Positions 11,550 to 23,969 of a stretch of DNA of 64,000 nucleotides are shown here, piece after piece. The position numbers and the translations under genes are program-made. Where the stretch lies: NCBI GenBank assembly GCA_026018925.1, contig JAKSZU010000329.1, positions 124,001 through 188,000 on the forward strand, in the 5' to 3' direction. The notes beneath the pieces are model-generated. The model was not told where the DNA came from. It worked only from the letters and a program-made list of their open reading frames with translations, and made no database searches. Each line of letters begins with the position of its first letter. Position 1 is the stretch's first letter. The stretch is from Tupaia tana. Taxonomy: Eukaryota; Chordata; Mammalia; Scandentia; Tupaiidae.

Positions 11550-14375
11550 GTGTCTCTGAGGTCTCTGTCTCTCTCTGCTCCTGTCTCCTCATTTTTTTTT
11601 TTGGTAATTTTTCCTTTTTACGATTTTTTTAAAGGTAGAATTTCTCTCTGGCTCTCAGCTCCATCCTTTGTTTTGTTAATAAGCCCTTCTGGTCCTTTCT
11701 CCCAGGCAGGAGAGTTGAGCCATTCTCTGAGAAGTTTCCACATGGATACTGGGAACTAGATATTTCAGGGCTCAGGAGAAATGAAGATTTTCTACTCATA
11801 ATTCATCCTCCAGAAAGCAAAGCTAGTGTGGTAGGGAGCCCCTCTGGCCTTCTATCTCTGTCTCTGTGTCTCTGAGGTCTCTGTCTCTCTCTGCTCCTGT
11901 CTCCTCATTTTTTTTTGGTAATTTTTCCTTTTTACGATTTTTTTAAAGGTAGAATTTCTCTGTCGCTCTCATCTCCATCTTTTTTTTTTGTTAATAAGGC
12001 CTTCTGCTCCTTTCTCCCAGGCAGGAGAGTTGAGCCATTCTCTGAGAAGATTCCACATGGATACTGGGAACTAGATATTTCAGGGCTCAGGAGAAATGAA
12101 GATTTTCTACTCATAATTCAGCCCCCAGCACGCAAAGCTAGTGTGGTAGGGAGCACCTCTGGCCTTCTATCTCTGTCTCTGTGTCTCTGAGGTCTCTGTC
12201 TCTCTCTGTTCCTGTCTCCTCATTTTTTGTTTTGGTAATTTTTGCTTTTTACGATTTTTTTAAAGGTAGAATTTCTCTCTGGCTCTCAGCTCCATCTTTT
12301 GTTTTGTTAATAAGCCCTTCTGCTCCTTTCTCCCAGGCAGGAGAGTTGAGCAATTCTCTGAGAAGGTTCCACATGGATACTGGGAACTAGATATTTCAAG
12401 GCTCAGGAGAAATGAAGATTTTCTACTTATAATTCAGCCTCCAGCAAGCAAAGCTAGTGTGGTAGGGAGCCCCTCTGGCCTTCTATCTCTGTCTCTGTGT
12501 CTCTGAAGTCTCTGTCTCTCTCTGCTCCTGTCTCCTCATGTTTTTTTGGTAATTTTTCCTTTTTACGATTTTTTTAAAGGTAGAATTTCTCTCTGGCTCT
12601 CAGCTCCATCTTTTGTTTTGTTAATAAGCCCTTCTGCTCCTTTCTCCCAGGCAGGAGAGTTGAGCCATTCTCAGAGAAGATTCCACATGGATACTGGGAA
12701 CTAGATATTTCAGGGCTCAGGAGAAATGAAGATTTTCTACTCATAATTCAGCCTCCAGCAAGCAAAGCTAGTGTGGTAGGGAGCCCTCTGGCCTTCTATC
12801 TCTGTCTCTGTGTCTCTGAAGTCTCTGTCTCTCTCTGCTCCTGTCTCCTCATATTTTTTTGGTAATTTTTCCTTTTTACGATTTTTTTAAAGGTAGAATT
12901 TCTCTCTGGCTCTCAGCTCCATCTTTTGTTTTGTTAATAAGCCCTTCTGCTCCTTTCTACCAGGCAGGAGAGTTGAGCCATTATCTGAGAAGATTCCACA
13001 TGGATACTGGGAACTAGATATTTCAGGGCTCAGGAGAAATGAAGATTTTCTACTCATAATTCAGCCTCCAGCAAGCAAATCTACTGTGTTAGTGAGCCCC
13101 TCTGGACTTCTATCTCTGTCTCTGTGTCTCTGAGGTCTCTGTCTCTCTCTGCTCCTGTCACCTCATTTTTTTGGGTAATTTTTCCTTTTTACGATTTTTT
13201 TTAAAGGTAGAATTTCTCTCTGGCTCTCAGCTCCATCTTTTGTTTTGTTAATAAGCCCTTCTGCTCCTTTCTCCCAGGCATGAGAGTTGAGCCATTCACT
13301 GAGAAGATTCCACATGGATACTGGGAACTAGATATTTCAGGGCTCAGGAGGAATGAAGATTTTCTACTCATAATTCAGCCTCCAGCAAGCAAACCTAGTG
13401 TGGTAGGGAGCCCCTCTGGCCTTCTATCTCTGTCTCTGTGTCTCTGAGGTCTCTGTCTCTCTCTGCTCCTGTCTCCTCATTTTTTTTGGTAATTTTTCCT
13501 TTTTACGATTTTTGTAAAGGTAGAATTTCTCTCTGGCTCTCAGCTCCATCTTTTGTTTTGTTAATAAGCCCTTCTGCTCTTTTCTCCCAGGCAGGAGAGT
13601 TGAGCCATTCTCAGAGAAGATTCCACATGGATACTGGGAACTAGATATTTCAAGGCTCAGGAGAAATGAAGATTTTCTACTCATAATTCAGCCTCCAGCA
13701 AGCAAAGCTAGTGTGGTAGGGAGCCCCTCTGGCCTTCTATCTCTGTGTCTGTGTCTCTGATGTCTCTGTCTCTCTCTGCTCCTGTCTCCTCATTTTTTTT
13801 TGGTAATTTTTCATTTTTACGATTTTTTAAAAGTAGAATTTCTCTCTGGCTCACAGCTCCATCCTTTTTTTGTTAATAAGCCCTTCTGCTCCTTTCTCCC
13901 AGGCAGGAGAGTTGAGCCATTCTCTGAGAAGATTCCACATGGATACTGGGAACTAGATATGTCAGGGCTCAGGAGAAATGGAGATTTTCTACTCATAATT
14001 CAGCCTCCAGCAAGCAAAGATAGTATGGTAGGGAGCCCCTCTGGCCTTCTATCTCTGTCTCTGTGTCTTTGAGGTCTCTGTCTCTCTCTGCTCCTGTCTC
14101 CTCATTTTTTTTTGGTAATTTTTCCATTTTACGATTTTTTAAAGGTATAATTTCTCTCTGGCTCTCAGCTCCATCCTTTGTTTTGTTTATAAGCCCTTCT
14201 GCTCCTTTCTCCCAGGCAGGAGAGTTGAGCCATTCTCTGAGAAGATTCCACATGGATACTGGGAATTTGATATTTCAGGGCTCAGGAGAAATGAAGATTT
14301 TCTACTCATAATTCAGCCTCCAGCAAGCAAATCTAGTGTGGTAGGAAGCCCCTCTGGCCTTCTATCTCTGTCTCT
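11550..14375 (+). repeat. Nine mixed monomers, source-like order for 14.7-17.2 kb
   Basis: Monomers start at 11550, 11866, 12181, 12497, 12810, 13124, 13438, 13751 and 14063. The 11866 monomer (CGCTCTCATCTCC, GTTAATAAGGCC, CCCCCAGCACGC tail) followed by 12181 (GTTCCTG head, TTTTTTGTTTTGG, TTTTTGC) recurs as 15005 and 15319, with the GTGGTAGGGAGCACC variant shared at both places. The 13124 monomer reads GTCACCTCA, a mark also found at 17203, 19084, 24111 and 27566. Confidence 0.75.
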
Positions 14376-16888
14376 GTGTCTCTGAGGTCTCTGTCTCTCT
14401 CTGCTCCTGTCTCCTCATTTTTCTTTTTGGTAATTTTTCCATTTTACGATTGTTTTAAAGGTAGAATTTCTCTCTGGCTCTCAGCTCCATCTTTTGTTTT
14501 GTTAATAAGTCCTTCTGCTCCTTTCTCCCAGGCAGGAGAGTTGAGCCATTCTCTGAGAAGATTCCACATGGATACTTGGAACTAGATATTTCAGGGCTCT
14601 GGAGAAATGAAGATTTTCTACTCATAATTCAGCCTCCAGTAGGCAAAGCTAGTGTGGTAGGGAGCCCCTCTGGCTTTCTATCTCTGTCTCTGTGTCTCTG
14701 AGGTCTCTGTCTCTCTCTGCTCCTGTTTCCTCATATTTTTTGGTAATTTTTCCTTTTTACGATTTTTTTAAAGGTAGAATTTCTCTCTGACTCTCAGCTC
14801 CATCTTTTGTTTTGTTAATAAGCCCTTCTGCTCCTTTCTCCCAGGCAGGAGAGTTGAGCCATTCTCTGAGAAGTTTCCACATGGATACTGGGAACTAGAT
14901 ATTTCAGGGCTCAGGAGAAATGAAGATTTTCTACTCATAATTCATCCTCCAGCAAGCAAAGCTAGTGTGGTAGGGAGCCCCTCTGGCCTTCTATCTCTGT
15001 CTCTGTGTCTCTGAGGTCTCTGTCTCTATCTGCTCCTGTCTCCTCAATTTTTTTTGGTAATTTTTCCTTTTTACGATTTTTTTAAAGGTAGAATTTCTCT
15101 GTCGCTCTCATCTCCATCTTTTTTTTTGTTAATAAGGCCTTCTGCTCCTTTCTCCCAGGCAGGAGAGTTGAGCCATTCTCTGAGAAGATTCCACATGGAT
15201 ACTGGGAACTAGATATTTCAGGGCTCAGGAGAAATGAAGATTTTCTACTCATAATTCAGCCCCCAGCACGCAAAGCTAGTGTGGTAGGGAGCACCTCTGG
15301 CCTTCTATCTCTGTCTCTGTGTCTTGAGGTCTCTGTCTCTCTCTGTTCCTGTCTCCTCATTTTTTGTTTTGGTAATTTTTGCTTTTTACGATTTTTTTAA
15401 AGGTAGAATTTCTCTCTGGCTCTCAGCTCCATCTTTTGTTTTGTTAATAAGCCCTTCTGCTCCTTTCTCCCAGGCAGGAGAGTTGAGCCATTCTCTGAGA
15501 AGGTTCCACATGGATACTGGGAACTAGATATTTCAAGGCTCAGGAGAAATGAAGATTTTCTACTTATAATTCAGCCTCCAGCAAGCAAAGCTAGTGTGGT
15601 AGGGAGTCCTCTGGCCTTCTATCTCTGTCTCTGTGTCTCTGAAGTCTCTGTCTCTCTCTGCTCCTGTCTCCTCATTTTTTTTGGTAATTTTTCCTTTTTA
15701 CGATTTTTTTAAAGGTAGAATTTCTCTCTGGCTCTCAGCTCCATCTTTTGTTTTGTTAATAAGCCCTTCTGCTCCTTTCTCCCAGGCAGGAGAGTTGAGC
15801 CATTCTCAGAGAAGATTCCACATGGATACTGGGAACTAGATATTTCAGGGCTCAGGAGAAATGAAGATTTTCTACTCATAATTCAGCCTCCAGCAAGCAA
15901 AGCTAGTGTGGTAGGGAGCCCCTCGGCCTTCTATCTCTGTCTCTGTGTCTCTGAGGTCTCTGTCTCTCTCTGCTCCTGTCTCCTCACTTATTTTTTGGTA
16001 ATTTTTCCTTTTTACGATTTTTTTAAAGGTAGAATTTCTCTGTCGCTCTCATCTCCGTCTTTTTTTTTTTGTTAATAAGGCCTTCTGCTCCTTTCTCCCA
16101 GGCAGGAGAGTTGAGCCATTCTCTGAGAAGATTCCACATGGATACTGGGAACTAGATATTTCAGGGCTCAGGAGAAATGAAGATTTTCTACTCATAATTC
16201 AGCCTCCAGCAAGCAAAGCTAGTGTGGTAGGGAGCCCTCTGGCCTTCTATCTTTGTCTCTGTGTCTCTGAAGTCTCTGTCTCTCTCTGCTCCTGTCTCCT
16301 CATTTTTTTTTGGTAATTTTTCCTTTTTACGATTTTTTTAAAGGTAGAATTTCTCTCTGGCTCTCAGCTCCATCTTTTGTTTTGTTAATAAGCCCTTCTG
16401 CTCCTTTCTCCCAGGCAGGAGAGTTGAGCCATTCTCTGAGAAGTTTCCACATGGATACTGGGAACTAGATATTTCAGGGCTCAGGAGAAATGAAGATTTT
16501 CTACTCATAATTCAGCCTCCAGCAAGCAAAGCTAGTGTGGTAGGGAGCCCCTCTGGCCTTCTATCTCTGTCTCTGTGTCTCTGAGGTCTCTGTCTCTCTC
16601 TGCTCCTGTCTCCTCATTTTTTTTTGGTAATTTTTCCTTTTTACGATTTTTTTAAAGGTAGAATTTCTCTGTCGCTCTCATCTCCGTCTTTTTTTTTTGT
16701 TAATAAGGCCTTCTGCTCCTTTCTCCCAGGCAGGAGAGTTGAGCCATTCTCTGAGAAGATTCCACATGGACACTGGGAACTAGATATTTCAGGGCTCAGG
16801 AGAAATGAAGATTTTCTACTCATAATTCAGCCTCCAGCAAGCAAAGCTAGTGTGGTAGGGAGCCCTCTGGCCTTCTATCTCTGTCTCT
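14376..16888 (+). repeat. Eight monomers including a block reused near 56 kb
   Basis: Monomers start at 14376, 14692, 15005, 15319, 15633, 15945, 16261 and 16575. The trio 14692 (CCTGTTTCC, CTCTGACTCTCAG), 15005 (CGCTCTCATCTCC) and 15319 (GTGTCTTGAGG, missing one CT) corresponds to 55504, 55818 and 56131 at near-constant offsets of 40,812-40,813 bp. 15945 and 16575 both carry CGCTCTCATCTCCGTC with an expanded T-run before GTTAATAAGGCC, so they are local copies of each other two monomers apart. Confidence 0.75.
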
Positions 16889-18769
16889 GTGTCTCTGAAG
16901 TCTCTGTCTCTCTCTGCTCCTGTCTCCTCATTTTTTTTTGGTAATTTTTCCTTTTTACGATTTTTTTAAAGGTAGAATTTCTCTCTGGCTCTCAGCTCCA
17001 TCTTTTGTTTTGTTAATAAGCCCTTCTGCTCCTTTCTACCAGGCAGGAGAGTTGAGCCATTATTTGAGAAGATTCCACATGGATACTGGGAACTAGATAT
17101 TTCAGGGCTCAGGAGAAATGAAGATTTTCTACTCATAATTCAGCCTCCAGCAAGCAAATCTACTGTGTTAGTGAGCCCCTATGGCCTTCTATCTCTGTCT
17201 CTGTGTCTCTGAGGTCTCTGACTCTCTCTGCTCCTGTCACCTCAATTTTTGGGTAATTTTTCCTTTTTACGATTTTTTTAAAGGTAGAATTTCTCTCTGG
17301 CTCTCAGCTCCATCTTTTGTTTTGTTAATAAGCCCTTCTGCTCCTTTCTCCCAGGCAGGAGAGTTGAGCCATTCTCAGAGAAGTTTCCACATGGATACTG
17401 GGAACTAGATATTTCAGGGCTCAGGAGAAATGAAGATTTTCTACTCGTAATTCAGCCTCCAGCAAGCCAAGCTAATGTGGTAGGGAGCCCCTCTGGCCTT
17501 CTATCTCTGTCTCTGTGTCTCTGAGGTCTCTGTCTCTCTCTGCTCCTGTCTCCTCTTTTTTTTTGGTAATTTTTCTTTTTTACGATTTTCTTAAAGGTAG
17601 AATTTCTCTCTGGCTCTCAGCTCCATCTTTGTTTTCTTAATAAACCCTTCTGCTTCTTTCTCCCAGGCAGGAGAGTTGAGCCATTCTCTGAGAAGATTCC
17701 ACATGGATACTGGGAACTAGATATTTCAGGGCTCAGGAGAAATGAAGAGTTTCTACTCATAATTCAGCCTCCAGCAAGCAAAGCTAGTGTGGTAGGGAGC
17801 CCCTCTGGCCTTCTATCTCTGTCTCTGTGTCTCTGAGGTCTCTGTTTCTCTCTGCTCCTGTCTCCTCATTTTTTTTTTGGTAATTTTTCCTTTTTACGAT
17901 TCTTTTAAAGGTAGAATTTCTCTCTGGCTCTCAGCTCCATCTTTTGTTTTGTTAATAAGTCCTTCTGCTCCTTTCTCCCAGGCAGGAGAGTTGAGCCATT
18001 CTCAGAGAAGGTTCCACATGGATACTGGGAACTAGATATTTCAGGGCTCAGGAGAAATGAAGATTTTCTACTCATAATTCAGCCTCCAGCAAGCAAAGCT
18101 AGTGTGGTAGGGAGCCCCTCTGGCCTTCTATCCCTGTCTCTGTGTCTCTGAGGTCTCTGTCTCTCTTTGCTCCTGTCTCCTCATTTTTTTTTTGGTAATT
18201 TTTCCTTTTTACGATTTTCTTAAAGGTAGAATTTCTCTCTGGCTCTCAGCTCCATCTTTTGTTTTCTTAATAAACCCTTCTGCTCCTTTCTCCCAGGCAG
18301 GAGAGTTGAGCCATTCTCTGAGAAGATTCCACATGGATACTGGGAACTAGATATTTCAGGGCTCAGGAGAAATGAAGAGTTTCTACTCATAATTCAGCCT
18401 CCAGCAAGCAAAGCTAGTGTGGTAGGGAGCCCCTCTGGCCTTCTATCTCTGTCTCTGTGTCTCTGAGGTCTCTGTTTCTCTCTGCTCCTGTCTCCTCATT
18501 TTTTTTTTGGTAATTTTTCCTTTTTACGATTCTTTTAAAGGTAGAATTTCTCTCTGGCTCTCAGCTCCATCTTTTGTTTTGTTAATAAGCCCTTCTGCTC
18601 CTTTCTCCCAGGCAGGAGAGTTGAGCCATTCTCAGAGAAGATTCCACATGGATACTGGGAACTAGATATTTCAGGGCTCAGGAGAAATGAAGATTTTCTA
18701 CTCATAATTCAGCCTCCAGCAAGCAAATCTAGTGTGGTAGGGAGCCCCTCTGGCCTTCTATCTCTCTCT
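16889..18769 (+). repeat. Six-monomer unit (1,881 bp), copy 1
   Basis: Monomers start at 16889, 17203, 17515, 17827, 18142 and 18457. The first has CTTTCTACCAGG, TTATTTGAGAAG and an AAATCTACTGTGTTAG tail; the second has TCTGACTCTCTC and GTCACCTCAATTTTTGGG. Then a dimer follows twice: a monomer with TTTTCTTAATAAACCC (17515, 18142) and a monomer with CTGTTTCTCTCTGC and ACGATTCTTTTAAAGG (17827, 18457). The whole run restarts at 18770, 1,881 bp later, so a dimer duplication sits inside a hexamer duplication. Confidence 0.82.
17639..17644 (+). other. AATAAA created by a monomer variant
   Basis: Most monomers read GTTAATAAGCCC. Three local monomers read CTTAATAAACCC, giving the poly(A)-signal hexamer AATAAA here and at 18269-18274 and 19523-19528. 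They are copies of one another by the local dimer and hexamer duplications. A function is not shown. Confidence 0.3.
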
Positions 18770-20025
18770 GTGTCTCTGAGGTCTCTGTCTCTCTCTGCTC
18801 CTGTCTCCTCATTTTTTTTTGGTAATTTTTCCTTTTTACGATTTTTTTAAAAGTAGAATTTCTCTCTGGCTCTCAGCTCCATCTTTTGTTTTGTTAATAA
18901 GCCCTTCTGCTCCTTTCTACCAGGCAGGAGAGTTGAGCCATTATTTGAGAAGATTCCACATGGATACTGGGAACTAGATATTTCAGGGCTCAGGAGAAAT
19001 GAAGATTTTCTACTCATAATTCAGCCTCCAGCAAGCAAATCTACTGTGTTAGTGAGCCCCTCTGGCCTTCTATCTCTGTCTCTGTGTCTCTGAGGTCTCT
19101 GACTCTCTCTGCTCCTGTCACCTCAATTTTTGGGTAATTTTTCCTTTTTACGATTTTTTTAAAGGTAGAATTTCTCTCTGGCTCTCAGCTCCATCTTTTG
19201 TTTTGTTAATAAGCCCTTCTGCTCCTTTCTCCCAGGCAGGAGAGTTGAGCCATTCTCAGAGAAGTTTCCACATGGATACTGGGAACTAGATATTTCAGGG
19301 CTCAGGAGAAATGAAGATTTTCTACTCATAATTCAGCCTCGAGCAAGCCAAGCTAGTGTGGTAGGGAGCCCCTCTGGCCTTCTATCTCTGTCTCTGTGTC
19401 TCTGAGGTCTCTGTCTCTCTCTACTCCTGTCTCCTCTTTTTTTTTTTGGTAATTTTTCTTTTTTAAGGTTTTCTTAAAGGTAGAATTTCTCTCTGGCTCT
19501 CAGCTCCATCTTTTGTTTTCTTAATAAACCCTTCTGCTCCTTTCTCCCAGGCAGGAGAGTTGAGCCATTCTCTGAGAAGATTCCACATGGATACTGGGAA
19601 CTAGATATTTCAGGGCTCAGGAGAAATGAAGAGTTTCTACTCATAATTCAGCCTCCAGCAAGCAAAGCTAGTGTGGTAGGGAGCCCCTCTGGCCTTCTAT
19701 CTCTGTCTCTGTGTCTCTGAGGTCTCTGTTTCTCTCTGCTCCTGTCTCCTCATTTTTTTTTTGGTAATTTTTCCTTTTTACGATTCTTTTAAAGGTAGAA
19801 TTTCTCTCTGGCTCTCAGCTCCATCTTTTGTTTTGTTAATAAGCCCTTCTGCTCCTTTCTCCCAGGCATGAGAGTTGAGCCATTCACTGAGAAGATTCCA
19901 CATGGATACTGGGAACTAGATATTTCAGGGCTCTGGAGAAATGAAGATTTTCTACTCATAATTCAGCCTCCAGCAGGCAAAGCTAGTGTGGTAGGGAGCC
20001 CCTCTGGCCTTCTATCTCTGTCTCT
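18770..20025 (+). repeat. Six-monomer unit, copy 2 (first four monomers)
   Basis: Monomers start at 18770, 19084, 19396 and 19711, matching 16889, 17203, 17515 and 17827 at offsets of 1,881, 1,881, 1,881 and 1,884 bp. The diagnostic TCTGACTCTCTC, GTCACCTCAATTTTTGGG, AAGCCAAGCTA and TTCTTAATAAACCC marks are all kept. The copy has one dimer where copy 1 has two, and its last monomer changes tail (GGCATGAGAG, CATTCACTGAG, GGCTCTGGAG). Confidence 0.8.
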
Positions 20026-21911
20026 GTGTCTCTGAGGTCTCGGTCTCTCTCTGCTCCTGTCTCCTCCTTAATTTTTTTGGTAATTTTTCCTTTTTACGAT
20101 TTTTTTAAAGGTAGAATATCTCTCTGGCTCTCAGCTCCATCTTTTGTTTTGTTAATAAGCCCTTCTGCTCCTTTCTCCCAGGCAGGAGAGTTGAGCCATT
20201 CTCTGAGAAGTTTCCACATGGATACTGGGAACTAGATATTTCAGGGCTCAGGAGAAATGAAGATTTTCTACTCATAATTCAGCCTCCAGAAAGCAAAGCT
20301 AGTGTGGTAGGGAGCCCCTCTGGCCTTCTATTTCTCTCCCTGTGTCTCTGAGGTCTCTGTCTCTCTCTGCTCCTGTCTCCTCTTAATTTTTTTGGTAATT
20401 TTTCCTTTTTATGATTTTTTTAAAGGTAGAATTTCTCTCTGGCTCTCAGCTCCATCTTTTGTTTTGTTAATAAGCCCGTCTGCTCCTTCCTCCCAGGCAG
20501 GAGAGTTGAGCCATTCTATGAGAAGATTCCACATGGATACTGGGAACTAGATATTTCAGGGCTCAGTAGAAAGGAAGATTTTCTACTCATAATTCAGCCT
20601 CCAGCAGGCAAAGCTAGTGTGGTAGGGAGCCCCTCTGGCCTTCTATCTCTGTCTCTTTTTCTCTGAGGTCTCTGTCTATCTCTGCTCCTGTCTCCTCATT
20701 TTTTTTTGGTAATTTTTCCTTTTTACGATTTTTTTAAAGGTAGAATTTCTCTCTGGCTCTCAGCTCCATCTTTTGTTTTGTTAATAAGCCCTTCTGCTCT
20801 TTTCTCCCAGGAAAGAGAGTTGAGCCATTCTCTGAGAAGATTCCACATGGATACTGGGAACTAGATATTTCATGGCTCAGGAGAAATGAAGATTTTCTCC
20901 TCATAATTCAGCCTCCAGCAAGCAAAGCTAGTGTGGTAGGGAGCCACTCTGGCCTTCTATTTTTCTCTCTGTGTCTCTGAGGTCTCTGTCTCTCTCTGCT
21001 CCTGTCTCCTCATTTTTTTTGGGTAATTTTTCCATTTTACGGTTTTTTTAAAGGTAGAATTTCTCTCTGGCTCTCAGCTCCATCCTTTGTTTTGTTAATA
21101 AGCCCTTCTGCTCTTTCTCGCAGGCAGGAGAGTTGAGCCATTCTCTGAGAAGATTCCACATGGATACTGGGAACTAGATATGTCAGGGCTCAGGAGAAAT
21201 GAAGATTTTCTACTCATAATTCAGCCTCCAGCAAGCAAAGCTAGTGTGGTAGGGAGCCCCTCTGGCCTTCTATCTCTGTCTCTGTGTCCCTAGGACTCTG
21301 TCTCTCCCTGCTCCTGTCTCATCATTTTTTTTTTGGTAATTTTTCCTTTTTACGATTTTTTAAAGGTAGAATTTCTCTCTGGCTCTCAGCTCCATCTTTT
21401 GTTTTGTTAATAAGCCCTTCTGCTCCTTTCTCCCAGGCAAGAGAGTTGAGCCATTCTCTGAGAAGATTCCACAGAGATACTGGGAACTAGATATTTCAGG
21501 GCTCAGGAGAAATGAAGATTTTCTACTCATAATTCAGCCTCCAGCAAGCAAACTAGTTTGCTAGGGAGCCCCTCGGGCCTTCTATCTCTGTCTCTGTGTC
21601 TCTGTGGTCTCTGTCTCTCTCTGCTCCTGTCTCCTCATTTTTCTTTTTGGTAATTGTTCCTTTTTACGATTTTTTTAAAGGTAGAATTTCTCTCTGGCTC
21701 TCAGCTCCATCTTTTGTTTTGTTAATAAGCCCTTCTGCTCCTTTCTCCCAGGCAGGAGAGTTGAGCCATTCTCTGAGAAGATTACACATGGATACTGGGA
21801 ACTAGATATTTCAGGGCTCTGGAGAAATGAAGATTTTCTACTCATAATTCAGCCTCCAGCAGGCAAAGCTAGTGTGGTAGGGAGCCCCTCTGGCCTTCTA
21901 TCACTGTCTCT
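20026..21911 (+). repeat. Second six-monomer unit (~1,885 bp), copy 1
   Basis: Monomers start at 20026, 20342, 20657, 20971, 21284 and 21596. Marks are GGTCTCGGTCTC with GAATATCTCTCTGG (20026), CTCTCCCTGTGTC with AAGCCCGTCTGC (20342-20657), a CTTTTTCTCTGAGG junction with CTGTCTATCTCTGC (20657), and CCATTTTACGGTTTTT (20971). The first four are repeated from 21912. The last two (21284, with GTGTCCCTAGGACTC, and 21596) are not part of the second copy. Confidence 0.8.
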
Positions 21912-23166
21912 GTGTCTCTGAGGTCTCGGTCTCTCTCTGCTCCTGTCTCCTCATTTTTTTTTTTGGTAATTTTTCTTTTTACGATTTTTTTAAAGGTAGA
22001 ATATCTCTCTGGCTCTCAGCTCCATCTTTTGTTTTGTTAATAAGCCCTTCTGCTCCTTTCTCCCAGGCAGGAGAGTTGAGCCATTCTATGAGAAGTTTCC
22101 ACATGGATACTGGGAACTAGATATTTCAGGGCTCAGGAGAAATGAAGATTTTCTACTCATAATTCAGCCTCCAGAAAGCAAAGCTAGTGTAGTAGGGAGC
22201 CCCTCTGGCCTTCTATTTCTCTCCCTGTGTCTCTGAGGTCTCTGTCTCTCTCTGCTCCTGTCTCCTCTTAATTTTTTTGGTAATTTTTCCTTTTTATGAT
22301 TTTTTTAAAGGTAGAATTTCTCTCTGGCTCTCAGCTCCATCTTTTGTTTTGTTAATAAGCCCGTCTGCTCCTTCCTCCCAGGCAGGAGAGTTGAGCCATT
22401 CTATGAGAAGATTCCACATGGATACTGGGAACTTGATATTTCAGGGCTCAGTAGAAAGGAAGATTTTCTACTCATAATTCAGCCTCCAGTAGGCAAAGCT
22501 AGTGTGGTAGGGAGCCCCTCTGGCCTTCTATCTCTGTCTCTTTTTCTCTGAGGTCTCTGTCTATCTCTGCTCCTGTCTCCTCATTTTTTTGGTAATTTTT
22601 CCTTTTTACGATTCTTTTAAAGGTAGAATTACTCTCTGGCTCTCAGCTCCATCTTTTGTTTTGTTAATAAGCCCTTCTGCTCTTTTCTCCCAGGCAAGAG
22701 AGTTGAGCCATTCTCTGAGAAGATCCCACATGGATACTGGGAACTAGATATTTCATGGCTCAGGAGAAATGAAGATTTTCTCCTCATAATTCAGCCTCCA
22801 GCAAGCAAAGCTAGTGTGGTAGGGAGCCACTCTGGCCTTCTATTTTTCTCTCTGTGTCTCTGAGGTCTCTGTCTCTCTCTGCTCCTGTCTCCTCATTTTT
22901 TTTGGGTAATTTTTCCATTTTACGGTTTTTTTAAAGGTAGAATTTCTCTCTGGCTCTCAGCTCCATCTTTTGTTTTGTTAATAAGCCCTTCTGCTCCTTT
23001 ATTCCAGGCTGGAGAGTGAGCCATTCTCTGAGAAGATTCCACATGGATACTGGGAACTAGATATTTCAGGGCTCTGGAGAAATGAAGATTTTCTACTCAT
23101 AATTCAGCCTCCAGCAGGCAAAGCTAGTGTGGTAGGGAGCCCCTCTGGCTTTCTATCTCTGTCTCT
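21912..23166 (+). repeat. Second six-monomer unit, copy 2 (four monomers)
   Basis: Monomers start at 21912, 22227, 22542 and 22854, matching 20026, 20342, 20657 and 20971 at offsets of 1,883-1,886 bp. They carry the same GGTCTCGGTC, GAATATCTC, CCCGTCTGC, CATTCTATGAG and TTTCATGGCTC marks. In the last monomer similarity stops after TTTTACGGTTTTTTTAAAGG: copy 1 continues with CTCTTTCTCGCAGG, copy 2 with CTCCTTTATTCCAGGCTGG, placing the copy end near 22.95-23.0 kb. Confidence 0.8.
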
Positions 23167-23969
23167 GTGTCTCTGAGATCTCTGTCTCTCTCTGCTCCAG
23201 TCTCCTCATTTTTTTTTTTGGTAATTTTTCCTTTTTACGATTTTTTTAAAGGTAGAATTTCTCTCTGGCTTTCAGCTCCATCTTTTGTGTTGTTAATAAG
23301 CCCTTCTGCTCCTTTCTCCCAGGCAGGAGAGTTGAGCCATTCTCTGAGAAGATTCCACATGCATACTGGGAACTAGAAATGTCAGGGCTCAGGAGAAATG
23401 AAGATTTTCTACTCATAATTCAGCCTCCAGCAAGCAAAGCTAGTGTGGTAGGGAGCCCCTCAGGCCTTCTATCTCTGTCTCTGTGTCTCTGAGGTCTCTG
23501 TCTCTCTCTGCTCCTGTCTCCTCATTTTTCCTTTGGTAATTTTCCCTTTTTACGATTTTTTTAAAGGTAGAATTTCTCTCTGGCTCTCAGCTCCATCTTT
23601 TGTTTTGTTAATAAGCCCTTCTGCTCCTTTCTCCCAGGCAAGAGAGTTGAGCCATTCTCTGAGAAGATTCCACAGAGATACTGGGAACTAGATATTTCAG
23701 GGCTCAGGAGAAATGAAGATTTCCTACTCATAATTCAGCCTCCAGCAAGCAAAGCTAGTGTGGTAGGGAGCCCTCTGGCCTTCTATCTCTGTCTCTGTGT
23801 CTCTGAAGTCTCTGTCTCTCTCTGCTCCTGTCTCCTCATATTTTTTTGGTAATTTTTCCTTTTTGCGATTTTTTTAAAGGTAGAATTTCTCTCTGGCTCT
23901 CAGCTCCATCTTTTGTTTTGTTAATAAGCCCTTCTGCTCCTTTCTACCAGGCAGGAGAGTTGAGCCATT
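23167..23969 (+). repeat. Monomers flanking the 11-monomer duplication on the left
   Basis: Monomers start at 23167, 23483 and 23797 (the last continues into the next block). 23167 has CTCCAGTCTCC, as at 4022. 23483 has a CCACAGAGATACTGG variant also seen in the monomer at 21284. The last monomer carries CTTTCTACCAGG just before TTATTTGAGAAG, the same pair as at 16889 and 18770. Confidence 0.75.
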
